Shown: positions 1-8,847, numbered from the stretch's first letter. The stretch: DNA of 64,000 bases from Bacillota bacterium (GCA_012512055.1 JAAZEW010000257.1:33886-97885), one strand, 5' to 3'. Program-made: numbers and translations. The notes: generated by a model from the sequence alone, not told the origin.

Positions 1-644
1 TCTTCCAGTTGAGCAAACTTCGTCCCATGGGTACCAACTTGTGTCCCCAGCTCAAGCAAGCCCGCCTCCGTCCTCAGAGCAAGCTCATGGGTGTCGCCGA
101 TTCTCTCGGCAAGCTTCGTTTCCACCTGGGTAATGCGTGCGTCGAGCTTCTCTTGGCCTCTCATAATATCTGAGATGATTTTGTCGACTTCACCCTTCAT
201 TTCACGTTGGGTGAAAGTAAGCTTTGCAATATCCTCTTGCATCACTTGCCGAGCCTTATCATTTTCATCCATGGTTTTCGCAAATACCTGCAGCTCAGTG
301 GCAATAAGGACAAGTTCCTCACGGAATTCACCTGACAGTTTCCTCAGCAACTCAACGTCTTCCGGAGTTGCGCCGACACGTCCTGTACCTACCTCATTCA
401 GGAGTCTTGCTATCACCGTAGCAAGGGTATACCTGTCCACAGCCTTAGTCCCCTGGAATGTTCCGTCTCCGTACAGGCCGAGATACCCTTTGTCCACAAG
501 TAATTTCACAGATTGGTATGCCCAATGTTCTTTCGGCACATCTTTAATCTCTGCGCTCGCGCCGTGATATGGCACAAGGCATGCGACAAGGGATGCCAAG
601 ACTACGAAGGTAATGGTGTTGAGACGTGATTTCCCGGTTAACAT
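1..644 (-). CDS. SLH-domain, coiled-coil exported protein (partial, OmpM-like N-terminus)
   Basis: The gene starts at an ATG at 644 behind a GGAGGGGG ribosome site and runs off the left edge, so about 214 residues are visible. Residues 1-31 form a signal peptide ending in Ala-Ser-Ala. One S-layer-homology domain follows at about 34-85 (DVPKEHWAYQSV, then GLYGDGTFQG). From about 95 onward the chain is charged, heptad-like coiled coil (REMKGEVDKIISDIMRG). In diderm Bacillota this order (signal peptide, single SLH, coiled coil) is followed by a beta barrel in OmpM porins that tether the outer membrane. In monoderms it could be a plain S-layer protein. The C-terminus that would decide is outside the window. 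It lies downstream of the ExbB-ExbD-TonB genes on the same strand. Confidence 0.75.
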   Translation of the reverse strand, partial: MLTGKSRLNTITFVVLASLVACLVPYHGASAEIKDVPKEHWAYQSVKLLVDKGYLGLYGDGTFQGTKAVDRYTLATVIARLLNEVGTGRVGATPEDVELLRKLSGEFREELVLIATELQVFAKTMDENDKARQVMQEDIAKLTFTQREMKGEVDKIISDIMRGQEKLDARITQVETKLAERIGDTHELALRTEAGLLELGTQVGTHGTKFAQLE

Positions 645-678
645 GTAACCCCCTCCAATCCTGAGTATGAGTTCATTA

Positions 679-757
679 GTTTTCGCCGGTTTTCCGATTG
701 TCTTGGGTGGACCCGCGCGGTACGCACACTTTCCAGAGCCGGCGATCACTTATGGCA
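679..757 (+). repeat. Dispersed intergenic repeat, type B copy 1
   Basis: This stretch begins TTTTCGCCGGTTTTCCGATT and ends near GCCGGCGATCACTTATGG. It is clearly alike, over about 75 bp, to 41292-41369 and, inverted, to 14505-14668. It fills most of the 140-bp gap between the SLH gene and the cohesin-like gene, so any promoter for the SLH gene would lie in or beside it. Confidence 0.75.
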
Positions 758-784
758 ATCTGCTTTGTTCAGTGCGGCGCCATA

Positions 785-2806
785 TTACTTGTCGGTGACA
801 ATCACGGATCCATGCTCAACTGAAGTGACCACTACTTGCCCTTCTCTTCCCAAGAGGGACATGTTACGCAGAAGGACATGGCTTTGTCCCGGAGCTTTTG
901 CCCTGAAGCCGATAGTCGCCAACTCACCGGTGATATCGGCGGGTTGAGTCAGGCGTCCGTAAACATCTGTCAAGAGTCCTAAAGGATTCTGAATTACCCC
1001 CTCATTCCATTCAGACATCCTTCTGCCTTCCACGAAGACCGTCCCTCTGGATACATAGACAACCTCGACAATGGACGGGTCAAAGTTTAAATCAAATTTC
1101 ACTTGCTGAAATCCCTTTAAGTTGCGAGCCAGGATTCTCACTATGAAGAATTTCCCTTGCCCTACAGGAGAGGCGGGAGTCTCCAACAGCAGTCTGGATC
1201 GTAACATAGGCACGCCTATGTCGGTGGCTGTCATTAGGGTGTCTGTATTTTGCGCATCCACCTTCACCCTGTAATCGAAAGCCCCCGCTTCGCCAAATGG
1301 GACGAGATACCATGAGACATCGCAGGTTTCACCGGGGACAATCTGCCCGGGAAACCGTGAGGATCTTTCACTTGGGGCCAGAACGATTCCGTAATCAGGC
1401 GTGAGAGTGACTTTAACACCGTATGCAGGCGCACCGCCTGAGTTATTGATCTTGGCGCATACCTTTAACGGATATGGATGAAACATATCATCCATTACTC
1501 CGAACATGGGCGGCGCCAGAACAGAAAGACTGAGTCTCGGGGGAGCCAGAATAGTCACCTCACGATACACTTCATTCCTCTCGGCGTTTTCAGCCTCCAC
1601 GGCAACTCCGTATCCAAGGGTTGTCTGCTCCTTTATGCCTGATGTGACCTCCCATGCTATCTGACGGGTTTCACCCGGCGCCAGGTGGCCGAGGCTTTCC
1701 CGGCTTCCGGCACCTGATGCAAGAGTGAGGCCCGGCGGGAGGTTAAGATGGACATTAACGTCAAGCGCAAGTGTGGGCCCGTTATTCTCTACATATGCCA
1801 CAATCGGGAATACAATAGGCTTATCCTTTTCAGAAGTGACTTCTGCAGGGGATGTGACACCGAGTGCAAGGACTCCCGGTGCGATACTTATTCCGCCCAT
1901 ACCGTAGAGGGTAGTGTATTCCCTGGATTCACCGGGCTTAAGTGTCTCTGCATCCCAGAAAAGGGCGAGCGCGCTGTCGAGTTCATACTCTCCTTCCCGA
2001 AGAAACTCGCGGCCGTAAATAACAAAGGCATCCCACACTCTGTCAGCAAGGTTTCCCCAATTTGTGAAGACTACCCTATCGGGAGGCGTGGCGCCTGCGC
2101 CCATCAAAGTCGCCTGACTGGTCACTGACGGGCTTGACAGCGAGTCAAAAGCCTGGACAAAGCGGGGCATTTCGTGTAGCTCAAAGACGGTGTCAGACGT
2201 AATTGCCCGGTCTCGGGCACGAAAAGGAGCTCCGTCATTTGATCCGAGCATGGTATCAAGCATCATACGGACTCCCACTTTATGGTCGATGTTTCCCAGA
2301 TTCGTCACCACATACGTGATCTTTGCCGTGTCAAGTAACCCTGTGGTAGTTGATCTCACAATGCTAAGCATCTGAGACGCTTCAATATCGCCGAACCTCC
2401 ATGTGGAGACAATACTGTTGCCTCCGATAACCTCAGGACCGGAAATCCTCTTGCCATACATGCCATGCCTTCCTGCGCGTGTTTCAGTGTCGCCGCCGAA
2501 AACGTAATCCTGCCCGTCTATCTTAAGAGTCGTATACGAAGTCCAAGGCCTCGGACGGCCGTACACCAGGGGCATGTTGTCATCTCGCGGATTCAGAGGA
2601 TCACCGCCTGTGGAATCAACTGCAAACCTGCCTGTAGCATCATCTGATTGGTTCACGAAAACCCTTATGTACTGGTTCGATATCTCCAGGTTCCCGTAGC
2701 CTGCTGCAGACGCGGTTGGGCCCTTTGGATTTCCGATATTGCTGATGCAGGCAAATAGTGTAAATGCCATAAAAACAGAGAGCAGGCGTCTTCGGCTTAT
2801 TCTCAT
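785..2806 (-). CDS. Exported multidomain protein with C-terminal cohesin-like domain
   Basis: I place the start at the ATG at 2806, which has AAGGAG nine bases upstream and gives 673 residues; a longer frame reaches into the TonB gene. The N-terminus is a signal peptide, with Cys20 in a weak lipobox (LFAC), so lipidation is possible. The middle is beta-rich, with at least two segments resembling CARDB/Ig-like repeats (for example VENNGPTLALDVNVHLNLP and INNSGGAPAYGVKVTLTP). The last 136 residues (about 538-673) look like a cohesin-type fold: VGQGKFFIVRILARNL, VKFDLNFDPSIVEVV, then TGELATIGFRAKAPG. No dockerin partner is visible here. It follows tonB by 13 bp and is probably co-transcribed with it, so a cell-surface or periplasmic role is likely. 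The function is unknown. Confidence 0.7.
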   Translation of the reverse strand: MRISRRRLLSVFMAFTLFACISNIGNPKGPTASAAGYGNLEISNQYIRVFVNQSDDATGRFAVDSTGGDPLNPRDDNMPLVYGRPRPWTSYTTLKIDGQDYVFGGDTETRAGRHGMYGKRISGPEVIGGNSIVSTWRFGDIEASQMLSIVRSTTTGLLDTAKITYVVTNLGNIDHKVGVRMMLDTMLGSNDGAPFRARDRAITSDTVFELHEMPRFVQAFDSLSSPSVTSQATLMGAGATPPDRVVFTNWGNLADRVWDAFVIYGREFLREGEYELDSALALFWDAETLKPGESREYTTLYGMGGISIAPGVLALGVTSPAEVTSEKDKPIVFPIVAYVENNGPTLALDVNVHLNLPPGLTLASGAGSRESLGHLAPGETRQIAWEVTSGIKEQTTLGYGVAVEAENAERNEVYREVTILAPPRLSLSVLAPPMFGVMDDMFHPYPLKVCAKINNSGGAPAYGVKVTLTPDYGIVLAPSERSSRFPGQIVPGETCDVSWYLVPFGEAGAFDYRVKVDAQNTDTLMTATDIGVPMLRSRLLLETPASPVGQGKFFIVRILARNLKGFQQVKFDLNFDPSIVEVVYVSRGTVFVEGRRMSEWNEGVIQNPLGLLTDVYGRLTQPADITGELATIGFRAKAPGQSHVLLRNMSLLGREGQVVVTSVEHGSVIVTDK

Positions 2807-2819
2807 TAGGGACACTCCT

Positions 2820-3815
2820 TTAATCTTCCAGGACGGTAACCCCGCCGAACTGGACATTCACATCGGCTTCGCCCTTAAAAGACACTGTCACCCGGATATT
2901 GTACGGCCAGTTGATGCCTTTGAATTTCCAAAGGGCAACAATTGTCATTCTGGCTTGCTCGTCCAGCTCCGCGTAGCCTGAAGCTTGAGATACATTGACA
3001 CTGCGTATCTTGCCATCCCTATCGACTGAGACTTCCAGCTCTACGTTGCCTATCAGGTCCACGTTTTGCGCACCCTTTGGGTATCTGGGAGGAGCGGAGT
3101 TGATCGCCAAGGACTCCCCTTTCCCGAACTCGTGTCCCTTTGGCTTTTGGGGCCCGGCCTCTTCCGCATCTTTAGAATTGCCTTTGGTTGCTGTCTCTTC
3201 GTCTTTTCCTGTCGCGTCTTCAGCATAAGACCCTCCACCGGTGTCACCGGATCCTTCCGCATCACCGACAGGTTCAGGGGAAGCCTCCTTGGCCTCTGGG
3301 ATTGGTATAGTCTCGTCGGATGAACCAGTAAGTACTCTGCCCAAATCTTCCGGTTCCGGTTCAGGCTTGGGTTCTTCGATTTCAGGCTCACGCTCTGCGG
3401 CTACCGTTTCAGGCTCTACCTTCACTGCGGGAGTCTCAGGCTCAGGCTTCGCCACTGGGGTTTCAGGCTCAGGCTTTACCACCGGGGTTTCAGGTCCGGG
3501 CTGGGGAGCGGGTTCCTTCTTCGGTTCTTCCTCAGTCTTCTGCTTTTCCGGCTCAGCAGGCGCTTTCGACTCCCGGACAGTGGCTTTCTCCTCCAAAGTC
3601 GTATCCTTAATCTTTGCAGGGGTCGGAACCGTTGTACCGACAGAGCTTCCTTGCCTGGTAGAGGCAAAGGTCTGGGATATTTCTCCAAACTCCACCGGGT
3701 ATACGGTGACTTGATGCGCCACTGTTATCGGAACGAGGAGGATTACGGCGACATGCAGCAAAATGGATACCATCAGGGAAAACCACATGTTCATCCTGTC
3801 GTCGTCGTGCTTCAT
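2820..3815 (-). CDS. tonB: TonB-family energy transducer
   Basis: This 331-residue protein has the three-part TonB build. A short cytoplasmic head and one membrane helix span about residues 10-32. A periplasmic spacer rich in Pro, Glu and Lys follows, with repeated PEPETP units over about 80-170. The last ~90 residues are a TonB C-terminal domain (PPRYPKGAQNVDLIGNVELE, SGYAELDEQAR, ALWKFKG). I prefer the ATG at 3815; a GTG at 3827 is also open but sits only two bases after its GAGG. TonB passes proton-motive energy from ExbB/ExbD to outer-membrane transporters, and both partners lie immediately upstream. In a spore-forming Bacillota genome this implies an outer membrane. No TonB-dependent receptor is in the window, so a TolA-like role is also possible. 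Confidence 0.9.
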   Translation of the reverse strand: MKHDDDRMNMWFSLMVSILLHVAVILLVPITVAHQVTVYPVEFGEISQTFASTRQGSSVGTTVPTPAKIKDTTLEEKATVRESKAPAEPEKQKTEEEPKKEPAPQPGPETPVVKPEPETPVAKPEPETPAVKVEPETVAAEREPEIEEPKPEPEPEDLGRVLTGSSDETIPIPEAKEASPEPVGDAEGSGDTGGGSYAEDATGKDEETATKGNSKDAEEAGPQKPKGHEFGKGESLAINSAPPRYPKGAQNVDLIGNVELEVSVDRDGKIRSVNVSQASGYAELDEQARMTIVALWKFKGINWPYNIRVTVSFKGEADVNVQFGGVTVLED

Positions 3816-3846
3816 CCTCGTCACCACCTCTCATTCATTCAAGGGA

Positions 3847-4260
3847 CTATCTTCTTGGCTTATCCGCTGCCAATGCCAGTCTGCCTGCGCCTGCTAATCT
3901 TGCAACATCCATCACATCTACCAGCTTCTGGTAGCTTGTGGAACTGTCAGCCCTTATAACCACGATTTCATTGGGGTTTTTCTGAATACGCTGGTTAATC
4001 GTGACCTTCAGGCTGTCAAGGGAAGTCCTTTTGTCGCCTAAATATACATTTCCTGCCTTATCAATCGTTATAACAGTCGTGGATGCCTGTTGAGCCGTGG
4101 CTGTCTCGGCGCGCGGAAGTCTTATGTCAAGGCCTGCAGGGTTCGTGCGAAATGTTGTGAATAGCATGAAGAACACAATAAGAAAAGTCATTACGTCTAC
4201 CATGGGCACGATATCAATTCTAGGCTTCTTGCGTCCGGTCCTTTGAAAGCGAAAGCTCAT
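3847..4260 (-). CDS. exbD: ExbD/TolR biopolymer transport protein
   Basis: The start at 4260 has GGAGGGAG upstream and gives 137 residues, the normal ExbD/TolR length. A short basic head is followed by the single membrane helix VDVMTFLIVFFMLFTTF. It contains the conserved proton-path aspartate (Asp22). The remainder is the periplasmic domain (LDIRLPRAETATAQQ, TTVITIDKAGNVYLGDKR). The gene overlaps exbB by about 40 bp and precedes tonB by about 30 bp, so the three are surely one operon. ExbB and ExbD form the inner-membrane motor that energises TonB. Confidence 0.93.
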   Translation of the reverse strand: MSFRFQRTGRKKPRIDIVPMVDVMTFLIVFFMLFTTFRTNPAGLDIRLPRAETATAQQASTTVITIDKAGNVYLGDKRTSLDSLKVTINQRIQKNPNEIVVIRADSSTSYQKLVDVMDVARLAGAGRLALAADKPRR

Positions 4261-4873
4261 ACGGTTGCACTCCCTCCATGAGCAACTTGACGATGTTCGT
4301 TGCAAACTCATTCATGTCTCGAATTCGCCTGTCAACTGCCCCGGTGATGAACACGTAGAGTATGTACGCCCCAACTGCAATTGAAAGCCCTGCTGCAGTA
4401 GTAATCAGAGCTTCCGCGATTCCGGCTGACAGGGCTCCTGCTTCCAGCAACTGAGGACTTGCAGCCAAGACATTGAAGTTCTTGATGAGCCCAAGGACAG
4501 TTCCGAGCAGGCCCAGAAGCGGCGCCACTGAAATCACCATTTCAAGGGTGGGCAGACGTCTTTCAAGAAGGTATACTTCACGCTCACCTGCCATTTTGAC
4601 CTCCACCTCAACTTGCTCTCTTGGCCGGTTGGCTGATGCAAGAGCAGTTGCTGCAAGCGTCCCTATCTGCCCTTTAACCTTATGAACGGCCGCGACTGCA
4701 TCTACCATGCGATCGCGTTCCAGGGCCAGAGCTATCAGTCTCAAAGCACGATCAGGATCTTGACTGGTTCGACGGAGGTACAGAATGCGTTCAAATACCA
4801 CGGCAAGAGCTACTATTGAGCAGATTACCAACGGTATCATTACAGGGCCACCTTTAACTAGTACGTCAACCAT
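4220..4873 (-). CDS. exbB: ExbB/TolQ/MotA-family proton channel
   Basis: The start at the ATG at 4873 follows GGAGG by eight bases and gives 217 residues, the family length. A longer in-frame ATG at 4978 would lie inside a likely -10 box and is rejected. Three membrane helices are visible: near the N-terminus (MIPLVICSIVALAVVFERIL), in the middle (VISVAPLLGLLGTVLGLI) and near the C-terminus (LITTAAGLSIAVGAYILYVF). The APLLGLLGTVLGLI and ITTAAGL segments are the signature of the ExbB/TolQ channel. It is the first gene of the exbB-exbD-tonB-cohesin run. A TATAAT box at 4977-4982 and a TGTCGAA heptamer at 4922-4928 lie upstream. Confidence 0.92.
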   Translation of the reverse strand: MVDVLVKGGPVMIPLVICSIVALAVVFERILYLRRTSQDPDRALRLIALALERDRMVDAVAAVHKVKGQIGTLAATALASANRPREQVEVEVKMAGEREVYLLERRLPTLEMVISVAPLLGLLGTVLGLIKNFNVLAASPQLLEAGALSAGIAEALITTAAGLSIAVGAYILYVFITGAVDRRIRDMNEFATNIVKLLMEGVQPYELSLSKDRTQEA

Positions 4874-4976
4874 ATCTCGTTCCTCCAATCCGGCGAAGCT
4901 AGCTTGCCTCACCGACAAATATTCGACATGGCTTTCCAATGTTCCTTCACGTGTTCCAGCATCATCTATAATTTCC

Positions 4977-4982
4977 ATTATA
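4977..4982 (-). promoter_or_regulatory. Possible -10 box for the exbB operon
   Basis: Minus-strand TATAAT lies 104 bp before the exbB start in an AT-rich leader. No good -35 hexamer sits 16-18 bp upstream, so the call rests on the -10 alone. Confidence 0.4.
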
Positions 4983-5021
4983 CACGAGTATTACAAATTT
5001 AAGTTGCTCTTTGAGAACGAC

Positions 5022-5069
5022 GAACAGCCACTATGCGCTCCCTTATGTAGGAAGCGTCCGTGGCTGTTC
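5022..5069. terminator. 48-bp inverted repeat between the nup and exb operons
   Basis: GAACAGCCAC pairs perfectly with GTGGCTGTTC across a 28-base centre that pairs further in part. It stands just after the last gene of the nup operon and before the exbB promoter. There is no uridine tail, so it may be a processing or stability hairpin rather than a true intrinsic terminator. Confidence 0.5.
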
Positions 5070-5084
5070 AGGTTTCAGCCGGTC

Positions 5085-5112
5085 TGTATCAGGCAGCCTG
5101 TATCAGGCAGCC
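5085..5112. repeat. 14-bp tandem duplication after nupQ
   Basis: TGTATCAGGCAGCC occurs twice head to tail directly after the nupQ stop codon. It is probably a local replication slip. Confidence 0.8.
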
Positions 5113-5114
5113 TG

Positions 5115-6062
5115 CTATTTTTGACGTTCGTAAGGAATTCCGCTTGCAGCAGGTGGTACAGATCTTCCAATCACTCCGGCCAGTGCAGCCATGGTTAGAA
5201 TATACGGGGCCATCAGCAGGAAGTCTCTGGGGATAAATGTAAGCCCCAGGGTCTGCGACAGAATTTGGAGAGCGTCGGCAAATCCAAAAAGAAGACATGC
5301 TCTTAACGTGCCGTACGGAGTCCACTTCCCGAAAATCATGGCTGCAAGGGCAATGAAACCTCTTCCTCCTGTCATGTTTTCCCGAAATTGGCTGAGAAAA
5401 CCCAGTGACAGAGAAGCGCCTGCCAATCCGGCCAGAGCGCCACTTAGTAGCACACACAGGTACCTTACGGCAAAGACGTCAACTCCTACAGTCTCTGCTG
5501 CTTTCGGATGCTCTCCCACTGCTCTGATGCGGAGGCCAAGCCGAGTCTTAAACAGGACGAAGTTAGAAATAATCACGGCAATGAGAGAAAGATAAACAAA
5601 AGGAGTGTGTTTCCCAATCATTGCGCCGACAACAGGGATTTTCTCTATCAATGGGATAGTCCAATCAGCAACTTTCGCAACAGGAGGCGATTGGCCTGCA
5701 TGCTCAAAAACCTTACGCAACATAAATCCTGTAAAGCCTACACTGAACAGGTTGATGGCTGTTCCGCTCACGACTTGGTTTGACTTATATTTAATGCACA
5801 CCACGGCATGGAGCCAGGCAACTGCCACTCCGCTTATGACTGCTGCAAGGACCCCCAGCCAAGGCGCATGAGTGAAGTGTGAGACAAGCATTCCCATAAA
5901 TGCTGCAATCAGCATTATGCCTTCAAGCGCGATATTGACAACACCTGAGCGCTCAGAGAAGACTCCTCCGAGGCCTGCCAGAATCAGGGGGGTTGCCATC
6001 CTCAGCGTAGATACTACCAGTGCAATGTAAATGGTAATATCAGCTAAATTGCTATTCTCCAT
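5115..6062 (-). CDS. nupQ: BMP-type ABC importer permease (NupQ/YufQ-like)
   Basis: The ATG at 6062 has GGAGGTGG upstream and yields 315 hydrophobic residues, as in the branched-chain/nucleoside permease family (BPD_transp_2). Family marks include [20 protein letters not shown] near the N-terminus, [13 protein letters not shown] and [19 protein letters not shown] in the middle. It pairs with the larger permease encoded upstream, which it overlaps by 11 bp, and with the double ATPase and binding protein before that. By family knowledge such systems import nucleosides, purines or related compounds. The substrate cannot be read from the sequence. Confidence 0.9.
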   Translation of the reverse strand: MENSNLADITIYIALVVSTLRMATPLILAGLGGVFSERSGVVNIALEGIMLIAAFMGMLVSHFTHAPWLGVLAAVISGVAVAWLHAVVCIKYKSNQVVSGTAINLFSVGFTGFMLRKVFEHAGQSPPVAKVADWTIPLIEKIPVVGAMIGKHTPFVYLSLIAVIISNFVLFKTRLGLRIRAVGEHPKAAETVGVDVFAVRYLCVLLSGALAGLAGASLSLGFLSQFRENMTGGRGFIALAAMIFGKWTPYGTLRACLLFGFADALQILSQTLGLTFIPRDFLLMAPYILTMAALAGVIGRSVPPAASGIPYERQK

Positions 6063-7182
6063 CGCGTTCCACCTCCCCTGTATCTGCCAAAGCCTGGGTT
6101 CCGGGACTTCCGGACTTAAGTAATCGTCTGAGGACTTCGTCAGCAGCCACAATAATTACGATAGTCGCCTGTATGATACCGATGATTTGCTTGGGAATTT
6201 TCGCAATGCTCTGCATAGTGATTGCGCCTCTTGCCAAGGTTCCGAAGAGGGTTGCCGCAATCAGCACGCCAAAGGGGTGGTTGCGGCCCAAGAGCGCCAC
6301 AGCAATACCGTCAAATCCGTAGCCTACAAATCCAAAAAGATCCAGGAACCTGAACTGAACACCCAGCGCCTGGACTGCACCTGCAGCACCTGACAATGCA
6401 CCGCTTATGCTCATTGCAATGATTATGTCTCTCGATACGTTAATTCCACCGTATCGTGCTGCATGCGGATTGATGCCTACAGCCCTTATCTCATATCCGA
6501 GTGTAGTCTTAAACAGCAGGTAATAAACTAGCCATACAGCGCCGAGCGCCAGTATTAAACCGAAATGAAGCCTGGTTCCCGGCAGGATCCTCCATAATCG
6601 GGCTGCTGCCACAACCGGAGGCGTCTGGGGAATCGGACCCGGCTCTTTAAGTGCGCTCATTACAAGGTAATGGCTGAAATACAGGGCAATATAGTTCATC
6701 ATTATAGTGTTGATGACTTCATGTACTCCCAGTTTGGCCTTAAGGTAACCCGGCAGCGCAGCCCACAGGCCTCCGGCAAGCGCTCCCACAAGAAACGCCA
6801 GCGGCATGTGTATCACAGTTGGCAAGCCTGTCAGTTGGAAACCAATCCATGCAGCCACAATCTGCCCCATGATGAATTGACCTTCAGCGCCTATGTTAAA
6901 CAAACCGCACTTAAATGAAAAAGCCACTGAAAGGCCGGTGAAGATCAGAGGCGTCACATTGATAAGGGTCTCCGCTATATCCCGCTTGCTTCCGAAAGCA
7001 CCCTGAAGGAGAGCGCTATAGGCTTCCAGCGGACTTCTTCCGATGAAAAGTATCAGGAGCGCGCCTAGCAAGAGAGCAAGAAGGACTGCCACGACAGGTA
7101 TGGATAGCTCCACTGCTTGTTCACGAGATATGCGCAACGTCTGTTTTCCGGGATTTCTCTGGGTTTTGCCGTTATTGGACAC
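6052..7182 (-). CDS. nupP: BMP-type ABC importer permease (NupP/YufP-like)
   Basis: The start chosen is a GTG at 7182 with AAAGGAG eight bases upstream, giving 376 residues; frames starting earlier would run into nupO. The protein is a polytopic permease with the family segments [32 protein letters not shown] and [19 protein letters not shown]. It overlaps nupO by 11 bp and nupQ by 11 bp, typical of translational coupling. It should form the transmembrane heterodimer with NupQ. Confidence 0.9.
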   Translation of the reverse strand: MSNNGKTQRNPGKQTLRISREQAVELSIPVVAVLLALLLGALLILFIGRSPLEAYSALLQGAFGSKRDIAETLINVTPLIFTGLSVAFSFKCGLFNIGAEGQFIMGQIVAAWIGFQLTGLPTVIHMPLAFLVGALAGGLWAALPGYLKAKLGVHEVINTIMMNYIALYFSHYLVMSALKEPGPIPQTPPVVAAARLWRILPGTRLHFGLILALGAVWLVYYLLFKTTLGYEIRAVGINPHAARYGGINVSRDIIIAMSISGALSGAAGAVQALGVQFRFLDLFGFVGYGFDGIAVALLGRNHPFGVLIAATLFGTLARGAITMQSIAKIPKQIIGIIQATIVIIVAADEVLRRLLKSGSPGTQALADTGEVERDGE

Positions 7183-8728
7183 TCCTCTCACTCCTTTCAG
7201 TGTCAAGTCCGCGTTTAGCATGTCCTCCTGCCATGAGAAGGCCCAATTCTCCTTCAGTTGCTTCTGTTGCCGGCATTTCACCGACAATTTGCCCTTCATA
7301 TATCACGAGAATTCTGTCGGAGAGAGACATTATCTCATCCAGCTCAAGAGAAACAAGGAGAATGGCTTTCCCCTGTTCTCTCTGGGCAAGAAGCCGCTTA
7401 TGAACAAACTCTATAGCCCCCACATCGAGCCCACGAGTAGGTTGGGATGCAATGAGCAATCTCGGTTCACCTGAAAGCTCCCGAGCGACAACCACTTTTT
7501 GCTGATTTCCTCCGGATAGAGACCTAACGGGCACGTTTTCATGTGGTGTTCGTACGTCGAATTCCGAAATCAAATTCCTGGCGTGAGCGTGGACTTTCCG
7601 ATAGTCCAAGTTGATTCCACTTGCAAATGGGGCTTTATAGTAATTCCTCAATATAAAGTTCTCGGAAACCGTGAAATCTAAGATGAGGCCGCGGTTCTGC
7701 CTGTCTTCCGGGATGTGGGCTACACCCTGCTCAATCAGTGCTCGGGGTTGCTTATTCAAAACATCAATGCCGTCAATGTAAACATGCCCGGATGCCGCTT
7801 TTCTGAGTCCGGTGAGGGCTTCTACCAGCTCGCTCTGACCGTTTCCTTCAATACCTGCGATACCCACAATCTCGCCGGCATTGACGTCAAAAGAAACCCC
7901 TTTCAGAGCCGGTAAATTCCTTGAGCCCCTCGCGTGCAAGTTATCAACTCTAAGGACGGTGTCGCCTATCCTTGCCGGCTCTTTTTCAAGGGAGAGGACT
8001 ACTTTGCGGCCGACCATCATTTGAGCCAGTTCTTCCGCGGTAGTATCTCGAGTCTCACCTGTTCCAACGCACTTGCCTCGTCTTAGGACCGCAACGCGAT
8101 CACTTGTGGCTATGACTTCCCGTAGTTTGTGCGTGATAAATATGATGGACTTACCTTGCCGGATCAGGCTGCGCATAATTTCGGCAAGCTCGTCCACTTC
8201 TTGAGGAGTCAAGACCGCTGTGGGCTCATCCAGGATTAGTACCTCAGCACCTCGATACAGCGCTTTGAGAATTTCAACTCTCTGTTGCATCCCTACGGAA
8301 ATATCCTCGATTCTTGCTCGAGGGTCCACAATAAGCCCGTACTGATTCGACAGTTTTTCCACATCACGTATGGCTTTATCCATGTCGAGTTTACCGCCGG
8401 CATCGACAGGTTCAACGCCAAGAACAATATTCTCGGCAACCGTGAAAGGCGGTATTAACATGAAATGCTGGTGTACCATGCCAATGCCCAGTCTTATTGC
8501 ATCATTGGGATTGCTGATGGAGACACGCTCTCCCCGGATATTGATTTCTCCTTCATCAGGCCTGTAGAGGCCATAAAGGACGTTCATCAGGGTGGTTTTG
8601 CCCGCCCCGTTCTCACCCAACAGCGCGAGAATCTCTCCGGAGTAGACGTCTATACTGACATTGTCGTTTGCGACTACCCCGGGAAATTTCACGGTTATTC
8701 CGCGCATTTCCACCACAGGGGTACTCAT
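7172..8728 (-). CDS. nupO: BMP-type ABC importer ATPase with two ABC domains (NupO-like)
   Basis: This ~518-residue protein has two nucleotide-binding domains in one chain. The first has a normal Walker A (GENGAGKTT), an altered signature (ISVGMQQR) and Walker B (VLILDEPTAVL). The second has a degenerate Walker A (GIEGNGQSE), signature SLSGGNQQK and LLIASQPTRGLD. This asymmetry is usual for sugar/nucleoside-type ATPases. I use the ATG at 8728, but the clear AGGAGG is 21 bases away; a CTG codon in the same frame sits nine bases after AGGAGG and may be the real start. It lies downstream of the binding-protein gene past a hairpin at 8765-8802. Confidence 0.92.
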   Translation of the reverse strand: MSTPVVEMRGITVKFPGVVANDNVSIDVYSGEILALLGENGAGKTTLMNVLYGLYRPDEGEINIRGERVSISNPNDAIRLGIGMVHQHFMLIPPFTVAENIVLGVEPVDAGGKLDMDKAIRDVEKLSNQYGLIVDPRARIEDISVGMQQRVEILKALYRGAEVLILDEPTAVLTPQEVDELAEIMRSLIRQGKSIIFITHKLREVIATSDRVAVLRRGKCVGTGETRDTTAEELAQMMVGRKVVLSLEKEPARIGDTVLRVDNLHARGSRNLPALKGVSFDVNAGEIVGIAGIEGNGQSELVEALTGLRKAASGHVYIDGIDVLNKQPRALIEQGVAHIPEDRQNRGLILDFTVSENFILRNYYKAPFASGINLDYRKVHAHARNLISEFDVRTPHENVPVRSLSGGNQQKVVVARELSGEPRLLIASQPTRGLDVGAIEFVHKRLLAQREQGKAILLVSLELDEIMSLSDRILVIYEGQIVGEMPATEATEGELGLLMAGGHAKRGLDTERSERSVQ

Positions 8729-8764
8729 AGGTTCTTTCAGGGTTAAGAACCTCCTCTCAGAAGA

Positions 8765-8802
8765 TGCCAGGCACCGCTGCATGTGCAGAACAGCACCTGG
8801 CA
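8765..8802 (-). terminator. Hairpin between binding protein and ATPase genes
   Basis: TGCCAGG and CCTGGCA form a stem with further pairing inside, in the 119-bp gap after the binding-protein gene. Hairpins here are common in ABC operons, where they protect the upstream message and lower readthrough into the transporter genes. There is only a weak T-rich stretch after it. Confidence 0.5.
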
Positions 8803-8847
8803 CCTACTTTCTTTACCGCAATTACCCGGACATATAACCTCCCTGAG

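Noticed and set aside
91..567. Plus-strand open frame of 158 residues rich in Ser
   Set aside because: It is antisense to the SLH protein gene, has no ribosome site, and its Ser-rich bias mirrors the real frame.
3241..3714. Plus-strand frame with repeated Gly-Ser motifs
   Set aside because: It is antisense to the Pro/Glu spacer of TonB; the repeats come from the PEPETP coding repeats.
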